This document shows positions 1 to 6,938 of a stretch of DNA of 11,907 bases, piece by piece (the first letter of the stretch is position 1; each line of letters begins with the position of its first letter). Source of the DNA: Treponema sp. (GTDB lineage Bacteria > Spirochaetota > Spirochaetia > Treponematales > Treponemataceae); contig JAILNT010000331.1 in assembly GCA_024691265.1 (NCBI GenBank), positions 1 to 11,907 on the forward strand. The letters run 5' to 3'. Below the pieces are notes generated by a model. That model was not told where the DNA came from and did not search any database. It saw only the letters and a program-made list of their open reading frames with translations. A program made the translations under genes and the position numbers.

Positions 1-891
1 AGTAGATAAAAAAGAAGCAAAAGCACTACCTATACTAGTTTTTAATTGAGGAAAAGAATAAAGACCGAATAAATCTTTCAAAACATATTTAGAACTATCT
101 AAATCAGTAACAAAAGAAGCTTGCTTAGAACTCTTTACATCAGGATTCATATTCTTAAAAACTTTCTCTACAGTTCCAATCATCTTTTCTCCCTCCTGAA
201 TACAATATTGCCAGCCTCCATAAAGGTGAACAGAATGTTGTTTTAAATTTACAAAGAGATTTTCAATACAAATTCCATTATGTACAAGATTGTTATAACA
301 AAGAAAATTACAGATATTCAAAAGTTTTGTCATAACCCAAGCAGCTTGCTTTTTATCAAAAACTTTCTTTATAAGATGCAAAGGATATTCATCTTTATCT
401 TTTTTTATTATCAAATAAAAAAGACCATCTTTAGCTTCAAAAGAATCAATTATATTTGGAACAAAAGTAGAAAAATGCAATTTCATATTAGCATCTGCAT
501 ATTTAAGATATTTAACAGAAAATAAATAATTATCAAAAAAATGCTTGTCATTAAAAGAATAAACTATAACAGTATTAGAAATCCAATAACTTCCAAGCTC
601 GTAAGAAGCAGAGTATAAATAATTCTTTATAGTTGATACTTTACCATCTTTACGCTGAATATTAAGTACATTATCACATTTCCAGCTATTATTATTTATA
701 TGCTCAACAGCCTGAAGATACAATTCATTTATCTTTGCTGAAATACTAAAATTATTATCAGATTTATCAGGGTGATATTTCATTTGAAGAGCATGAAACT
801 TAGATTTACTCATCTCTAAATCATTTGTAAAAATATCATAATAGTTAGCATTTAATATTTCATCACTGTCAAAATCTACATTTACTCCCAT
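1..891 (-). CDS. J-domain protein fused to a kinase-fold (probable pseudokinase) region, partial
   Basis: The frame is open from an ATG at 891 down to base 1 (297 codons) with no stop, so the C-terminus lies outside the window. Residues about 15-68 look like a J domain, with helix-HPD-helix and the HPD motif at residues 40-42 (bases 766-774). J domains stimulate Hsp70 (DnaK) ATPase through HPD. There is no Gly/Phe or zinc-finger region, so this is not DnaJ itself. Residues about 80-297 resemble a protein-kinase fold: a beta-rich N-lobe, 'PNIIDSF', a long helix, then 'VHNGICIENLFVN' at 203-215 in the place of the catalytic loop. The HRD aspartate appears replaced by G206, N211 is kept, and the DFG site reads YGG (224-226). 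'VTDLDSSKYVLKDLFG' (261-276) resembles helix F. No clear VAIK lysine is seen, so catalysis is doubtful. The ribosome site AAGGAG lies 5 bases before the ATG. The gene is visibly more AT-rich than pheT. The J domain call is firm; the kinase fold is an inference from motif order. Confidence 0.8.
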   Translation of the reverse strand, partial: MGVNVDFDSDEILNANYYDIFTNDLEMSKSKFHALQMKYHPDKSDNNFSISAKINELYLQAVEHINNNSWKCDNVLNIQRKDGKVSTIKNYLYSASYELGSYWISNTVIVYSFNDKHFFDNYLFSVKYLKYADANMKLHFSTFVPNIIDSFEAKDGLFYLIIKKDKDEYPLHLIKKVFDKKQAAWVMTKLLNICNFLCYNNLVHNGICIENLFVNLKQHSVHLYGGWQYCIQEGEKMIGTVEKVFKNMNPDVKSSKQASFVTDLDSSKYVLKDLFGLYSFPQLKTSIGSAFASFLST

Positions 892-896
892 ATAAA

Positions 897-902
897 CTCC
901 TT
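897..902 (-). promoter_or_regulatory. Ribosome binding site of the J-domain gene
   Basis: AAGGAG on the minus strand, 5 bases before the ATG at 891. It fixes the start codon of the J-domain/kinase-fold gene, and the first in-frame residues lead directly into the J domain. Confidence 0.8.
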
Positions 903-916
903 ATGCCTAGTCAAAT

Positions 917-939
917 GTTATTATTATTTTAATAATAAC
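917..939. repeat. 9-bp perfect inverted repeat over the -10 of the J-domain promoter
   Basis: GTTATTATT (917-925) and AATAATAAC (931-939) are exact inverted copies separated by 5 bases. They cover the -10 box and the expected transcription start. That position suits a repressor operator, but the arms consist almost only of A and T, so chance is a real alternative. Confidence 0.4.
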
Positions 940-961
940 TACACATACATAACTATGTCAA
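932..961 (-). promoter_or_regulatory. Promoter of the J-domain gene
   Basis: On the minus strand there is a perfect -35 TTGACA (961-956), an 18-base spacer and a -10 TATTAT (937-932, 5 of 6 consensus). Transcription would begin near 925, giving a leader of about 35 bases that contains the AAGGAG ribosome site. The gene therefore has its own promoter and is separated from the upstream malQ gene by a terminator. Confidence 0.65.
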
Positions 962-980
962 TAATTATTTATACAGAAAT

Positions 981-1010
981 AAAAAAAAGGAGAACCCTAT
1001 AAGTTCTCCT
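981..1010 (-). terminator. Rho-independent terminator of the sugar operon
   Basis: Read on the minus strand, AGGAGAAC (1010-1003) pairs perfectly with GTTCTCCT (995-988) around a 7-base loop, and a run of eight T follows (988-981). It lies 24 bases past the malQ stop codon and ends the five-gene sugar transport operon before the J-domain gene promoter. Confidence 0.85.
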
Positions 1011-1033
1011 AAAACAATTTATATTATATAAAC

Positions 1034-2539
1034 TTACTTTTTAAGATTACGCCCATAAAGCTTAGAATAATAAGCCAAGAACTTAAAAGAATCCTCTTTA
1101 AGCTGGCTTTCCAAAGCCCTCCACTGCCAGTTTGTACCAACAGAAGAAGGCATATTCATTCTTGCAGACGCACCAAGACCTATCAAATCCTGCATCGTTA
1201 AAATACAGGTATTTGAAACACTTTCCAATGCCGTAATCATAAGCTCTTCCCTCATTTGAGCAGTAGTCTTTATTCTAAGATATTCAAGTGCAAACTCGAT
1301 ATCCTCTTTTCTAGCATCTTCTTTCCAGCCTTCAATAGTATTATTATCATGAGTTCCTGTATAAACAACACTATTCTTTATATATTGATGAGGAAGATAA
1401 CCACCAGCAGAATCTCTGGTATCAAAAGCAAATTGCAAGACCTTCATACCAGGAAAGCCCACATCTTTAAGCATTTGACGAACGCCATCTGTCAAAAAGC
1501 CTAAATCTTCTGCAATAATAGGGACATCTCCAAAATCTTTCTTTATGCTGTTAAAAAAATCTATTCCTGGACCCTTTCGCCATTTACCCTTTGAAGCATC
1601 TGGAGCACCAAAAGGTATACAATAAAAGGCTTCAAAACCTCTAAAATGGTCAATTCTTACAATATCATAATTCTTAAAACTTGCAGCAAGTCTTTTTTTC
1701 CACCATTCATAATTAGATTTTTTCATATAGTCCCAATTATAAACAGGATTACCCCATAACTGCCCCGTAGCACTAAAAGCATCAGGAGGACAGCCTGCAA
1801 CTTCAACAGGATTAAAATTTTTATCAAGACAAAACTGCTCTGGAAAAGCCCAAACATCAGCACTATCAGCAGAAATATAAATTGGGAGATCTCCAATTAT
1901 CTTTATTCCTTTTGAATTAGCATAGGATTTTAACTTCTGCCACTGTTTAAAAAAGAAATACTGTAAAATTTTATAATAAGAAATTTTATCTTCACACTTT
2001 GCTTTCCATGCATTAACAGCTTCTAATTTTCCGCCTTTAATATCACTTTCCCAGCTAGAAAAAGAAGCTCCTCCATGAGCATCTTTTATAGCCATAAACA
2101 AAGCATAATCATCAAGCCAATATTTATTATCAAGACAGAAATTACAAAAACCTTCAGGCATACCTTTATTCTTTACATTTTCGTAAAGAATAGAAAAAAC
2201 TTTGTTACGTCCTTCATAAACTTTACCAAAATCTACTCTTGCAGGATTGTCCCCCCAGTCAATATTTTCAAAATCAGAGCTTTTGAGAAATCCTTCATCA
2301 ACAAGACTATCAAAATCTATAAAATAAGGATTCCCTGCAAAAGTAGAAAAACTTTGATAAGGAGAATCTCCATATCCTGTAGGTCCAATAGGTAAAATCT
2401 GCCAATAAGATTGACCTGCTGCAGCAAGCTTATCAACAAAATCATAAGCGGCATTTCCTAAAGTTCCTATCCCGGTATTACCCGGAAGAGATGTAATATG
2501 CATAAGAACACCGCTAGAGCGACTATCAAGTGTATTCAT
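1034..2539 (-). CDS. malQ: 4-alpha-glucanotransferase (amylomaltase, GH77)
   Basis: MalQ transfers alpha-1,4-glucan segments between malto-oligosaccharides in the cytoplasm, releasing glucose and making longer chains for phosphorolysis. The 501-residue length is normal for the bacterial amylomaltase family. The N-terminus has the family opening 'GVLMHITSLPG' (10-20), then 'YGDSPYQSFSTFAGNPYFI' (56-74). The three GH77 catalytic carboxylates are present: D297 in 'RIDHFRG' (nucleophile), E344 in 'IIAEDLG' (acid/base) and D398 in 'TGTHDNNT'. No signal peptide is present. The start is supported by a GAAGGAAG stretch just upstream. It is the last gene of the operon, 17 bases after the regulator gene, and is followed by a strong terminator. 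Its presence points to a maltodextrin-type substrate for the transporter. Confidence 0.97.
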   Translation of the reverse strand: MNTLDSRSSGVLMHITSLPGNTGIGTLGNAAYDFVDKLAAAGQSYWQILPIGPTGYGDSPYQSFSTFAGNPYFIDFDSLVDEGFLKSSDFENIDWGDNPARVDFGKVYEGRNKVFSILYENVKNKGMPEGFCNFCLDNKYWLDDYALFMAIKDAHGGASFSSWESDIKGGKLEAVNAWKAKCEDKISYYKILQYFFFKQWQKLKSYANSKGIKIIGDLPIYISADSADVWAFPEQFCLDKNFNPVEVAGCPPDAFSATGQLWGNPVYNWDYMKKSNYEWWKKRLAASFKNYDIVRIDHFRGFEAFYCIPFGAPDASKGKWRKGPGIDFFNSIKKDFGDVPIIAEDLGFLTDGVRQMLKDVGFPGMKVLQFAFDTRDSAGGYLPHQYIKNSVVYTGTHDNNTIEGWKEDARKEDIEFALEYLRIKTTAQMREELMITALESVSNTCILTMQDLIGLGASARMNMPSSVGTNWQWRALESQLKEDSFKFLAYYSKLYGRNLKK

Positions 2540-2556
2540 AAACTTCCTTCCTAAGT

Positions 2557-3576
2557 CTATAAAGTAAAATCATCTAAAGTTTTCACACTTTCCCCTTCAA
2601 TAAACTCAAAAGGGACTAAAAGGTGAACGCATTTCATTTTCTTTTCAATACAATTACGAAGCACATCAAGACCTTTTGTCACAAGTTCATCTATCTTCTG
2701 TCTGATTGTGGTAAGGCGGGGACACACAAATTCAGACACAGGAGTACCATCGAATCCTGTAACGGAAATATTCTCCGGCACAGAATATCCCATATCACAA
2801 AGTTTCCTTATAGCTCCTATAGCCATAGAGTCTGACATAGTAAAAACAGCAGTAATATCAGGATTCTTTTTTAAAAGAAGCTCCATGGCATTAAAACCTC
2901 CTTCAAAGGAATACTTAGAAGTGACATAAGATAAATCAGAATCAAAAGTTATATTAAAATCTCCCATAGCAGCAAGAAATCCCATATATCGCCTTTTAGA
3001 TAATTCTGAACATTGAATATCGCCCCCTATAACACCGATATTCTTATGACCTTTCTTTACAAGATATTCTGTACAAAAACGTGCAGCCATAAAATCGTCA
3101 GTACTCACAGAAGATAGATTTTCGCTTTCGACATTATCAGCCTGATTAGAAATGATAACGCAAGGAATCTGAATTTCTTTGAAATCATCTTCATACCAGT
3201 CAGGACTACCCCCTAAAAATATAATTCCAACTGGCTTAATTTCATAATAAACTTTCTTTGCTCTTTTTGCTTCGTTATCGTATTCATCTATAAAGATAAT
3301 GCTTGAAGAATAAGGAGATACTTCTATACTCTTTAATATTTGCTCAAGAATAGCATTAAGAAGAATACTTGCAGTTCCCTTTACAATTATTGCAAGTGTC
3401 TTTCTATTTTGCATTTTGAGTTGTTTTGCATTCTCATTCAGAACAAAACCATATTTTTTAACAATCTCCATAACTTTTTTTCTGGTTTGTTCACTTACAT
3501 CAGGATGATTATTCAAAACTCTCGAAACAGTACCTAAAGCACAACCGCTTTCTCTTGCAATATCTTTAATAGTCAT
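2557..3576 (-). CDS. LacI-family transcriptional regulator of the sugar operon
   Basis: This 339-residue protein has the standard LacI layout: an N-terminal helix-turn-helix (residues 2-23, 'TIKDIARESGCALGTVSRVLN'), a dimerising recognition region to about 45, a hinge (46-56, 'NENAKQLK', where AKQL stands for the usual ARxL), and a periplasmic-binding-protein-like sugar sensor domain from about 60 to 335. Segments such as 'NIGVIGGD', 'AVFTMSDSMAIGAIRKL' and 'ENISVTGFDGTPVSEFVCPRLTTIRQ' are typical of the sensor domain. It lies inside the operon, 8 bases after the second permease gene, with only a weak ribosome site (AAGGG overlapping the end of the permease gene), which suits low expression. 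It probably binds the perfect palindrome at 6728-6741 and so regulates itself. The inducer is unknown; a malto-oligosaccharide is a reasonable guess from malQ. Confidence 0.93.
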   Translation of the reverse strand: MTIKDIARESGCALGTVSRVLNNHPDVSEQTRKKVMEIVKKYGFVLNENAKQLKMQNRKTLAIIVKGTASILLNAILEQILKSIEVSPYSSSIIFIDEYDNEAKRAKKVYYEIKPVGIIFLGGSPDWYEDDFKEIQIPCVIISNQADNVESENLSSVSTDDFMAARFCTEYLVKKGHKNIGVIGGDIQCSELSKRRYMGFLAAMGDFNITFDSDLSYVTSKYSFEGGFNAMELLLKKNPDITAVFTMSDSMAIGAIRKLCDMGYSVPENISVTGFDGTPVSEFVCPRLTTIRQKIDELVTKGLDVLRNCIEKKMKCVHLLVPFEFIEGESVKTLDDFTL

Positions 3577-3584
3577 TTCTAAAA

Positions 3585-4427
3585 TTAACCCTTAACAGCT
3601 CCCGCAATAACTCCCTTAATTATATACTTTTGAGATGCTATATAAAATGCAATTATAGGTATAATGGCAAGCACAAGCATAGCCATAAAACCGCCATAAT
3701 CAGTTGCACCATAAGCACCCTGCATAGCAATTTGGATAGCAACAGGAACAGTTTTGTTTCTAACACCAAGAACTAGATATGGAAGCAAATAGTCATTCCA
3801 TATCCACATAGCATTCAATATGGAAACTGTAATAGCAGTAGGTTTGAGCATAGGAAATACAACAAGGAAAAATGTCTGCAATGGATTGCAACCATCAATC
3901 GATGCTGCTTCTTCTATTTCAAGAGGAACTGCTTTCACAAAACCTGTAAACATAAATACCGCAAGTCCTGCACCAAATCCAAGATATACAAACACAATAC
4001 CCGCAATATTATCAAAATGCATTCTGTTTACAATAAAAGTCATAGTATACATAACCATCTGAAAAGGGACAATCATACTAAATACAAACAAATAGTAAAG
4101 TCCTTTAGACAGTTTCGATTTAACACGAACGATATACCATGCCGTCATAGATGTACAAATAATAATGATAGCAACAGAAAAAACAGATATGAAAACTGAA
4201 CGAAAAAATGATTGTACAAATCCTGATGATAAAAATCCATTTATATAATTTTCAAAAGCTACAAACATTTCACCCTTAGGAAAGGCAAAAGGAGCACTAG
4301 AAATATATAGCCTTGATTTAAATGAATTCATAAAAACAAGAAAAATTGGAACAAGAAATAAAGCTGAAAGAATAACAAGACAGCAAAATGTAAAAAATCT
4401 ATTTGTAATTTTATTTCTTTCTATCAT
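3585..4427 (-). CDS. Sugar ABC transporter permease, MalG type
   Basis: Inner-membrane subunit of a carbohydrate ABC importer (CUT1 family). The 280 residues hold about six hydrophobic segments: near 12-33, 73-100, 108-132, 141-165, 198-220 and 245-265. The cytoplasmic EAA loop that docks the ATPase is at about 171-196 ('IEEAASIDGCNPLQ'). 'WIWNDYLLP' (208-216) and the C-terminal 'QKYIIKGVIAGAVKG' are signatures of MalG-like permeases. Its ATG overlaps the stop of the upstream permease gene by 4 bases (ATGA), so the two are probably translationally coupled. It is followed 8 bases later by the LacI-family regulator. Confidence 0.94.
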   Translation of the reverse strand: MIERNKITNRFFTFCCLVILSALFLVPIFLVFMNSFKSRLYISSAPFAFPKGEMFVAFENYINGFLSSGFVQSFFRSVFISVFSVAIIIICTSMTAWYIVRVKSKLSKGLYYLFVFSMIVPFQMVMYTMTFIVNRMHFDNIAGIVFVYLGFGAGLAVFMFTGFVKAVPLEIEEAASIDGCNPLQTFFLVVFPMLKPTAITVSILNAMWIWNDYLLPYLVLGVRNKTVPVAIQIAMQGAYGATDYGGFMAMLVLAIIPIIAFYIASQKYIIKGVIAGAVKG

Positions 4428-5275
4428 TGCTCTATCTCCCTCTTATTTGTAACCTTTAACTGAATAAAAGCTATAAAGGCAACTATAATAAAGAACACAA
4501 CAGCCTTTGCCTGTCCAACTCCTTGCCAGCCAGGTCTACCATAAAAAGTATTATAGATATTAAGGGCAAGCATTTCTGTAGTATTTTGAGGAGCACCAGC
4601 TGTAAGGGCAAGATTCTGGTCAAACATCTTAAAAGAATTGGTAAGGGTAAGAAACATACATATAGTAATTGATGGCATAACCATAGGTATTTTAATCTTG
4701 AAAAGAACTGTAAGAGGAGAAGCTCCGTCAATAGCAGCAGCTTCAAGAAGTTCTGTAGGAATATTCTGTAAACCAGCAATATATATAACCATCATATAGC
4801 CAATGAGCTGCCAGTTTGTAAGAATAACAAGTCCCCAAAAACCATAACTTGCCTTAAAAGTGATATCTACATCAAAAATAGAAAGAACGCCATTTATAAG
4901 CAGATTCCATATATAACCAAGAACAATTCCACCTATAAGATTTGGCAAAAAGAATACAGAACGAAATATATTAGTTCCGGTAATTCCCTTTGTAAGAAGA
5001 ATTGCAAGAGCAAAAGCAAATATATTTACAGTTATCATAGAAACAACTGTAAAAACAGAAGTAAAGCCTAACGCATGAACAAATTCATTATCAGATGTAA
5101 AAGCTTTTATATAATTACTGAATCCTACAAACTTTGCATTTGTAATTGTCGTAAACTTTGCAAAAGACAAGCCTATTCCCATAGCAAAAGGAACTATGAA
5201 AAACAAAACAAATGCAATGAGTGTAGGAAGAACAAATATAGGAAAGTATTTTTTTATACTATCGCTTCTTTCCAT
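4424..5275 (-). CDS. Sugar ABC transporter permease, MalF type
   Basis: Partner permease of the MalG-type subunit, with which it forms the membrane channel. It has 283 residues with about six hydrophobic segments (near 12-38, 70-96, 106-128, 147-170, 202-215 and 256-272). The EAA loop is at about 176-200 ('LLEAAAIDGASPLTVLF'). It is short compared with E. coli MalF, which has extra segments and a large periplasmic loop, and matches the MsmF/UgpA-like size. A TTG at 5278 lies in frame directly before the ATG at 5275. The strong ribosome site AGGAGG (5289-5284) is 8 bases from the ATG and 5 from the TTG, so the ATG is preferred. The gene follows the binding protein gene by a short gap. No ATPase gene is adjacent. 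Confidence 0.93.
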   Translation of the reverse strand: MERSDSIKKYFPIFVLPTLIAFVLFFIVPFAMGIGLSFAKFTTITNAKFVGFSNYIKAFTSDNEFVHALGFTSVFTVVSMITVNIFAFALAILLTKGITGTNIFRSVFFLPNLIGGIVLGYIWNLLINGVLSIFDVDITFKASYGFWGLVILTNWQLIGYMMVIYIAGLQNIPTELLEAAAIDGASPLTVLFKIKIPMVMPSITICMFLTLTNSFKMFDQNLALTAGAPQNTTEMLALNIYNTFYGRPGWQGVGQAKAVVFFIIVAFIAFIQLKVTNKREIEQ

Positions 5276-5283
5276 CAACAGTT

Positions 5284-5289
5284 CCTCCT
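5284..5289 (-). promoter_or_regulatory. Strong ribosome binding site of the MalF-type permease gene
   Basis: A perfect AGGAGG on the minus strand, 8 bases from the ATG at 5275. It decides in favour of the ATG over the in-frame TTG three bases earlier. Confidence 0.8.
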
Positions 5290-5312
5290 GAAAATTTAAT
5301 TAAAGCCTTTTA

Positions 5313-6671
5313 TCAATTACTTATTGCCTGACTTTCTTTATACCAGTCATTAACAACATCAGTCTTTATATCATTCCATGATTTTGAACCCTGGGCATAA
5401 AGAAGAAGGGCTGCCCCGAAATTATCCTTAAAACGCTGAGAAGGGAACAAAGTAAAATTCCAAGGAACAGATGTAACACCAGGTTTAGACATCCAGTTAA
5501 GAATTTCAACAGCTAATGGATCTGTAGGTTTTTCATTTTCTGCAAATGTATCAAAAGGAGCTATAAATCCAAGTCGGTTGGTTACATAATTTTTACCGGC
5601 TTCACTTGAATACAACCAGTAAATAAAGTCTTCTGTAGCCTTTTTATCAGCTTCAGAAGCAGTAGAATTGATAGCATAGAAATTTTCAGTACCAATACAT
5701 AAGCCCTGAGCTTCTTCCCCATCAACACCTGTATATATTGGAAGGTACTTTACATTTTCACTCTTTACTTTATTTCCTGCAACGCCGCTAATTTGTCCCC
5801 ATGCCCAGTTACCATTTTGAACAAAAGCACATTCTTCAAGGGCAAATTCTGCCATAGAATCTGTAACAGTCTTAGTACCAGTATTCTTTGATGGGATTGT
5901 AGAATAATTAAGATACAAATCAAAAATATTTCTGAAATTATCAGCATACTGGAAAGTAATTTTCTTAGTAGCATCAGAAGTCAAATCGACATTATTATTC
6001 TTGAACTCATAATAGATAGGAAGATTTTCAAGATGAGTCTGCCATCTCCAGTCTTCACCTTTCTTTAGAGAAGTAGAAGCAAAAGCACCCTTAATGCCAA
6101 GCTCAGCAGCATGCTTTTGCATATCCTGAGCCAAAGCAGAAAGTTTCTTGAAATTATTAATTTCTTCCATACTGTTTTCGCTAACAGCTCTGTTTGTTAA
6201 AGCAAAATATTTATCAGTAATTGCTTTATTATAAATAATGCCATAACCTTCTACAACATAAGGAATACCATACACCTTTCCATTATAAGTAATAGCAAGA
6301 GATTTATCGCTTAAATGCTTATAAAGCTCTGTATTAGATAAATCTTCACAATAATCTTGCCATGAAATATATCCACGAGGTCCATTTATCTGAAATAAAG
6401 TTGGAGCTTCCGCTGTTGCCATCTTAGCAGCAAGAGTTGATTCATAAGTATTATTTGCAGCAGTATCAACAAAAACTTTAATTCCAGTCTGCTGTTCATA
6501 AATAGCAGCAAGTTCTTCATATTCCTTAGCTTTCTCTGGCTTAAAGTTCAAATAACGAACCTTGCCAACAGAATTCGAAGCATCATTTCCACACGAAGAA
6601 AATAAAGCTACACACGATAAAGACAATACACCAGCCATAAAAGCAGAAGCCAAGCGGGAAATCTTTTTCAT
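5313..6671 (-). CDS. Sugar ABC transporter substrate-binding lipoprotein
   Basis: Extracytoplasmic solute-binding protein (family 1, MalE/MsmE-like) that captures the sugar and delivers it to the permeases. The frame extends 12 codons further up to an ATG at 6707, but AGGAGA (6683-6678) lies 6 bases before the ATG at 6671, and that start gives a proper signal peptide ('MKKISRL', then a hydrophobic stretch). The chosen product is 452 residues. The signal ends at 'ALFSSC', with C27 as the likely lipidated cysteine; the -3 to -1 residues (F-S-S) fit the relaxed spirochaete lipobox. The mature part shows family features: 'VYGIPYVVEGYGIIYNKAITDKY', 'EECAFVQNGNWAWGQI' and 'EDFIYWLYSSEAGKNYV'. It is the first gene of the operon, 37 bases before the permease ATG. 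The substrate is inferred only from malQ. Confidence 0.93.
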   Translation of the reverse strand: MKKISRLASAFMAGVLSLSCVALFSSCGNDASNSVGKVRYLNFKPEKAKEYEELAAIYEQQTGIKVFVDTAANNTYESTLAAKMATAEAPTLFQINGPRGYISWQDYCEDLSNTELYKHLSDKSLAITYNGKVYGIPYVVEGYGIIYNKAITDKYFALTNRAVSENSMEEINNFKKLSALAQDMQKHAAELGIKGAFASTSLKKGEDWRWQTHLENLPIYYEFKNNNVDLTSDATKKITFQYADNFRNIFDLYLNYSTIPSKNTGTKTVTDSMAEFALEECAFVQNGNWAWGQISGVAGNKVKSENVKYLPIYTGVDGEEAQGLCIGTENFYAINSTASEADKKATEDFIYWLYSSEAGKNYVTNRLGFIAPFDTFAENEKPTDPLAVEILNWMSKPGVTSVPWNFTLFPSQRFKDNFGAALLLYAQGSKSWNDIKTDVVNDWYKESQAISN

Positions 6672-6727
6672 TATCAATCTCCTATTAAAAATACAACAAG
6701 GACTCATAAATTAAATGAAATACACTT

Positions 6728-6741
6728 TGGAAACGTTTCCA
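6728..6741. promoter_or_regulatory. LacI-family operator, perfect 14-bp palindrome
   Basis: TGGAAACGTTTCCA is perfectly self-complementary with a central CG, the hallmark of operators bound by LacI-family regulators (PurR, MalR and CcpA-like sites). It begins 4 bases after the -10 of the sugar operon promoter, so it covers the expected transcription start, and a bound repressor would block initiation. The obvious ligand is the LacI-family protein encoded within this operon (2557-3576). It also fits the general catabolite-response consensus, so a global regulator cannot be ruled out. Confidence 0.85.
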
Positions 6742-6745
6742 GTAT

Positions 6746-6774
6746 AGTATCAATCCCCTTTTTTTATCTGTCAA
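6746..6774 (-). promoter_or_regulatory. Sigma-70-type promoter of the sugar operon
   Basis: On the minus strand there is a perfect -35 TTGACA (6774-6769), a 17-base spacer and a -10 GATACT (6751-6746). A/T tracts upstream could act as an UP element. The predicted start near 6739 falls inside the palindromic operator. The leader to the ATG at 6671 is about 70 bases. Confidence 0.8.
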
Positions 6775-6849
6775 GATTTTTTTTATCGTTTTTATAAGCA
6801 AGCAAATTTTAATATTTAGACTTTATTTCTCTTTACATTTAATAGACAG

Positions 6850-6878
6850 TTTAAATCTCTTTCATTATATTGTATAAT
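6850..6878 (+). promoter_or_regulatory. Probable pheT promoter
   Basis: The -10 TATAAT (6873-6878) is perfect. A weak -35 TTTAAA (6850-6855) sits 17 bases upstream. The predicted transcript starts near 6885, leaving a leader of about 54 bases. It is back to back with the sugar operon promoter, about 75 bases apart, so the two could affect each other. Confidence 0.6.
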
Positions 6879-6892
6879 TATTTATTATCGTT

Positions 6893-6927
6893 GCAGCTCA
6901 TTTACTAACGCTGCTGAAAGAATGAGG
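6893..6927 (+). promoter_or_regulatory. Possible alternative RNA stems in the pheT leader covering the ribosome site
   Basis: CTCATT (6897-6902) is exactly complementary to AATGAG (6921-6926), whose last bases belong to the only ribosome-site-like sequence, GAGG (6924-6927). A second stem, GCAGC (6893-6897) with GCTGC (6910-6914), shares a base with the first and is topologically incompatible as a simple nested structure. The arrangement could switch the ribosome site between open and closed. The stems are short (6 and 5 pairs), so this is only suggestive. Confidence 0.3.
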
Positions 6928-6938
6928 TACATAAAAAC

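Noticed and set aside
280..525. Plus-strand open frame of 81 codons inside the J-domain gene
   Set aside because: It is antisense to a longer frame with clear domain motifs, is of low complexity (Ile/Phe/Lys-rich) and has no ribosome site.
4483..4779. Minus-strand open frame of 98 codons, Leu-rich
   Set aside because: It lies out of frame inside the MalF-type permease gene; its leucine richness is a shadow of the membrane-protein codons.
5295..5304. Palindrome TTTAATTAAA between the binding protein and permease genes
   Set aside because: Short and purely AT in an AT-rich genome; expected by chance and not followed by a T run or placed at a promoter.
6672..6707. Twelve-codon upstream extension of the binding protein
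   Set aside because: It would put a polar stretch before the signal peptide and would lie across the ribosome site AGGAGA that serves the ATG at 6671.
6832..6848. Alternative -35 boxes TTTACA and TAGACA upstream of pheT
   Set aside because: Neither is at a usable distance from the perfect TATAAT at 6873-6878 (35- and 24-base spacers).
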